Shown: piece after piece, positions 62,431 to 64,000 of the stretch
Layout of the letters: the number at the start of each line of letters is the position of its first letter
How positions within the stretch are numbered: position 1 is the stretch's first letter
Origin: Mycolicibacterium aurum
GTDB taxonomy: Bacteria > Actinomycetota > Actinomycetes > Mycobacteriales > Mycobacteriaceae
DNA: 64,000 nt
Assembly (NCBI RefSeq): GCF_900637195.1
Contig: NZ_LR134356.1
Location: 1,674,001 to 1,738,000, forward strand
Direction of reading: 5' to 3'
Notes under the pieces: model-generated
The model's input: only the letters and a program-made list of their open reading frames with translations
Databases searched by the model: none
Told to the model about the DNA's origin: nothing
Position numbers and translations under genes: made by a program

Positions 62431-64000
62431 TCAGCTCACCTCGTCGGTGTCGAAGCGGTAGTTCGACCAGTCGGGATCCTGCAGCACAGAACGGTATTCG
62501 CAGAGGCGCCACGGGCTGACGGTATGGATCTCGCCGTCGGCGTTCTTGAAGTACGAGTGCTTGACGGCCGGGTGCGCCCACACCGTCTGCGTGATCTTCT
62601 CCTGGGTGCGGCGGTGCCACTCCTCGGTGGGAGCCGTCAGCGGCTCCATCGCGCGGGCGCCGGTGCGGATCAGATGCTCGAGGCAGGCGTTGATGTACTG
62701 CATCTCGAGCTCCGAATGCATGATCAGGCTTCCGCCGTGCGCGAGATGGGTTCCCGGACCGTAGATCATGAAGAAGTTCGGGAACTTCGGCACCGTGATG
62801 CCCAGATAGGCGTACGGGCGCTGACCCCATTCGGTGTGGAGGTCGGCGCCGTCGCGACCGCTGACGGTCATCGGTACCAGCAGGTCGGTGGCGCGGAATC
62901 CGGTGGCGTAGACGATGATGTCGGTGTCGTGGACCTCGCCGTCGGCTGTGACGATGCCGTCGGGGGTGATCCGGTCGATCGGTGTACGGACGAGATCGAC
63001 GTTCGAACGCTTCAGCGTGGCCAGCCAGCTGCCGTTGTCCTGGAGTGTGCGTTTACCGGTCGCCGGGTAGTCGGGCAGCACCTTCGCCAGCAGCTCGTCG
63101 TCGTCGCCGATCTGCGTGGTGATCCAGTCGGTGAACATGAGCCGGGCGATGGCGTTGATGTCACTGACCGCGTTGTCCTGGTCGGTGTAAGCGGGATCTA
63201 CCCGCGCGGCGTCGAGCCCCTTGTCCGCGCCCGGCCACATCAGCAGGAAGCGATACCAGCGCGCGTAGTACGGCAGATGCTCCATCGCCCAGCGCACACC
63301 GTCGGGCACGCCTTCGTGGTACATGGGATTGGGGAACATCCACTGGGCGGTTCGCTGGAACACTTCAAGGCGGTGCACAGTCTCGGCGATCGCCGGCGCG
63401 ATCTGGAACCCGCTGGCACCGGCTCCGATCAACGCGACGCGCTTGCCGGTGATGTCGACGGAGTGGTCCCACGCCGCCGAGTGGAAGGACGGGCCGGAGA
63501 ACGAATCCTGGCCCGGAAAGTCGGGCAGGTTGGGTCGGTTCAGCTGGCCGACGGCAGTGATGACCGCGTGCGCGGTGAGGGTCCTCATTCCACCGCTGTC
63601 GCGAACGGTGACCGTCCATGTCGCAGTGCCGTCGTCCCAGGAGGCGGAGACGACCTCGGTCTTCCACCTGACGTGGTCGTGCAGGCCATGTCGGCTCATC
63701 ACGTCGTCGAAGTATGCGGCGAGTTCGGGTTGTTCGGCGAAGAAATGTTGCCAGTGGTTGCTCGGCTCGAAGCTGTAGCAGTACAGGTGGTTGGCGACGT
63801 CTACCCGTGCCCCGGGATAGGTGTTCTCCCACCATGTTCCACCCGGCCCGCCGTTCTTCTCGATGATCTCGAACGGAATGCCGGCCTGCTTGAGGCGGAG
63901 TCCGGCGAGGACGCCGGACTCACCGCAGCCGATGACGAGCACCCGGAACGTCTCGGCCAGCCTGGGTTCCACGGCTGCCGGTCGTCGCGGATCGGCGCCC
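62431..64000 (-). CDS. Baeyer-Villiger monooxygenase, 5' end beyond the window
   Basis: The frame stays open to the window edge past the GTG at 63972, and the family usually has an N-terminal helical extension, so the gene probably begins outside. The visible part is 513 aa. It has FAD motif GCGESG, then GGTWWENTYPGARVDVANHLY, the intact BVMO fingerprint FSGPSFHSAAWD, and NADPH motif GAGASG. It inserts oxygen next to a ketone, using NADPH and O2. It is followed directly by an alcohol dehydrogenase. Confidence 0.9.
   Translation of the reverse strand, partial: GADPRRPAAVEPRLAETFRVLVIGCGESGVLAGLRLKQAGIPFEIIEKNGGPGGTWWENTYPGARVDVANHLYCYSFEPSNHWQHFFAEQPELAAYFDDVMSRHGLHDHVRWKTEVVSASWDDGTATWTVTVRDSGGMRTLTAHAVITAVGQLNRPNLPDFPGQDSFSGPSFHSAAWDHSVDITGKRVALIGAGASGFQIAPAIAETVHRLEVFQRTAQWMFPNPMYHEGVPDGVRWAMEHLPYYARWYRFLLMWPGADKGLDAARVDPAYTDQDNAVSDINAIARLMFTDWITTQIGDDDELLAKVLPDYPATGKRTLQDNGSWLATLKRSNVDLVRTPIDRITPDGIVTADGEVHDTDIIVYATGFRATDLLVPMTVSGRDGADLHTEWGQRPYAYLGITVPKFPNFFMIYGPGTHLAHGGSLIMHSELEMQYINACLEHLIRTGARAMEPLTAPTEEWHRRTQEKITQTVWAHPAVKHSYFKNADGEIHTVSPWRLCEYRSVLQDPDWSNYRFDTDEVS

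Overview
The window is high-GC actinobacterial DNA and almost certainly comes from a Mycobacterium (Mycolicibacterium-type) chromosome. The evidence is two MspA-family octameric porins, two secreted PE-PPE-domain-like proteins, an F420/Ddn-type nitroreductase-family protein, a SigF-family sigma factor, a CYP125-family steroid P450, and many GTGA/ATGA translationally coupled starts. I found no rRNA, tRNA, CRISPR array, insertion sequence or phage gene. The gene content is typical of environmental, steroid-degrading fast growers.

Layout. (1) 1-3110: a clipped acidic-tailed protein, a PE-PPE-like exported protein, a Gly/Pro-rich secreted protein and one doubtful small ORF. (2) 3565-13979: a compact candidate biosynthetic locus on the + strand, made of a flavin-dependent-halogenase-like enzyme, a single-module type I PKS (KS-AT-DH-KR-ACP), a two-gene DrrAB-like ABC exporter and a cation/proton antiporter, closed by a hairpin. 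(3) 14018-16860: an OmpR-type two-component system divergent from an MspA porin, with repeat boxes between them. (4) 16942-30675: a lipid or steroid side-chain catabolic island. A six-gene operon (two acyl-CoA dehydrogenases, two MaoC/hotdog proteins, an Ltp2-like thiolase-fold aldolase and a DUF35 protein) mirrors the igr operon that removes the last three side-chain carbons of cholesterol. It is followed by a PadR regulator, a second operon (esterase, BVMO, SDR, acyl-CoA synthetase, alcohol dehydrogenase) and a minus-strand CYP125 with crotonase and ALDH. (5) 32246-39088: a GntR-controlled NitT/TauT-type ABC importer, then a catabolic HisD-family dehydrogenase divergent from a LacI regulator with two near-identical operators. 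(6) 39101-47432: amidohydrolase, two PucR-type regulators, cyclase-family hydrolase, SDR, MmsA and a GlcG/DUF336 protein. (7) 47850-58225: a stress and sensory island with a small membrane protein, an orphan SigF-type sigma factor, EVE protein, hemerythrin, Mn-catalase (with a textbook SigF promoter upstream), Ddn-like protein, SRPBCC protein, RF3, a second MspA porin and a bacteriophytochrome fused to a PP2C phosphatase. (8) 58777-64000: a PE-PPE serine hydrolase, AraC regulator, DUF4345 protein, alcohol dehydrogenase and a BVMO that runs off the window edge.

How the genes may work together. The igr-like operon, CYP125, BVMOs, SDRs, ADHs and FadD fit uptake and shortening of a branched or sterol-like side chain. 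The two porins would admit small polar solutes. The phytochrome-PP2C protein looks like a light or redox input into partner switching, and the SigF-family factor plus the SigF promoter at the Mn-catalase are plausible outputs; this link is inference. The PKS-halogenase-exporter locus is the best candidate for an undescribed small-molecule pathway.
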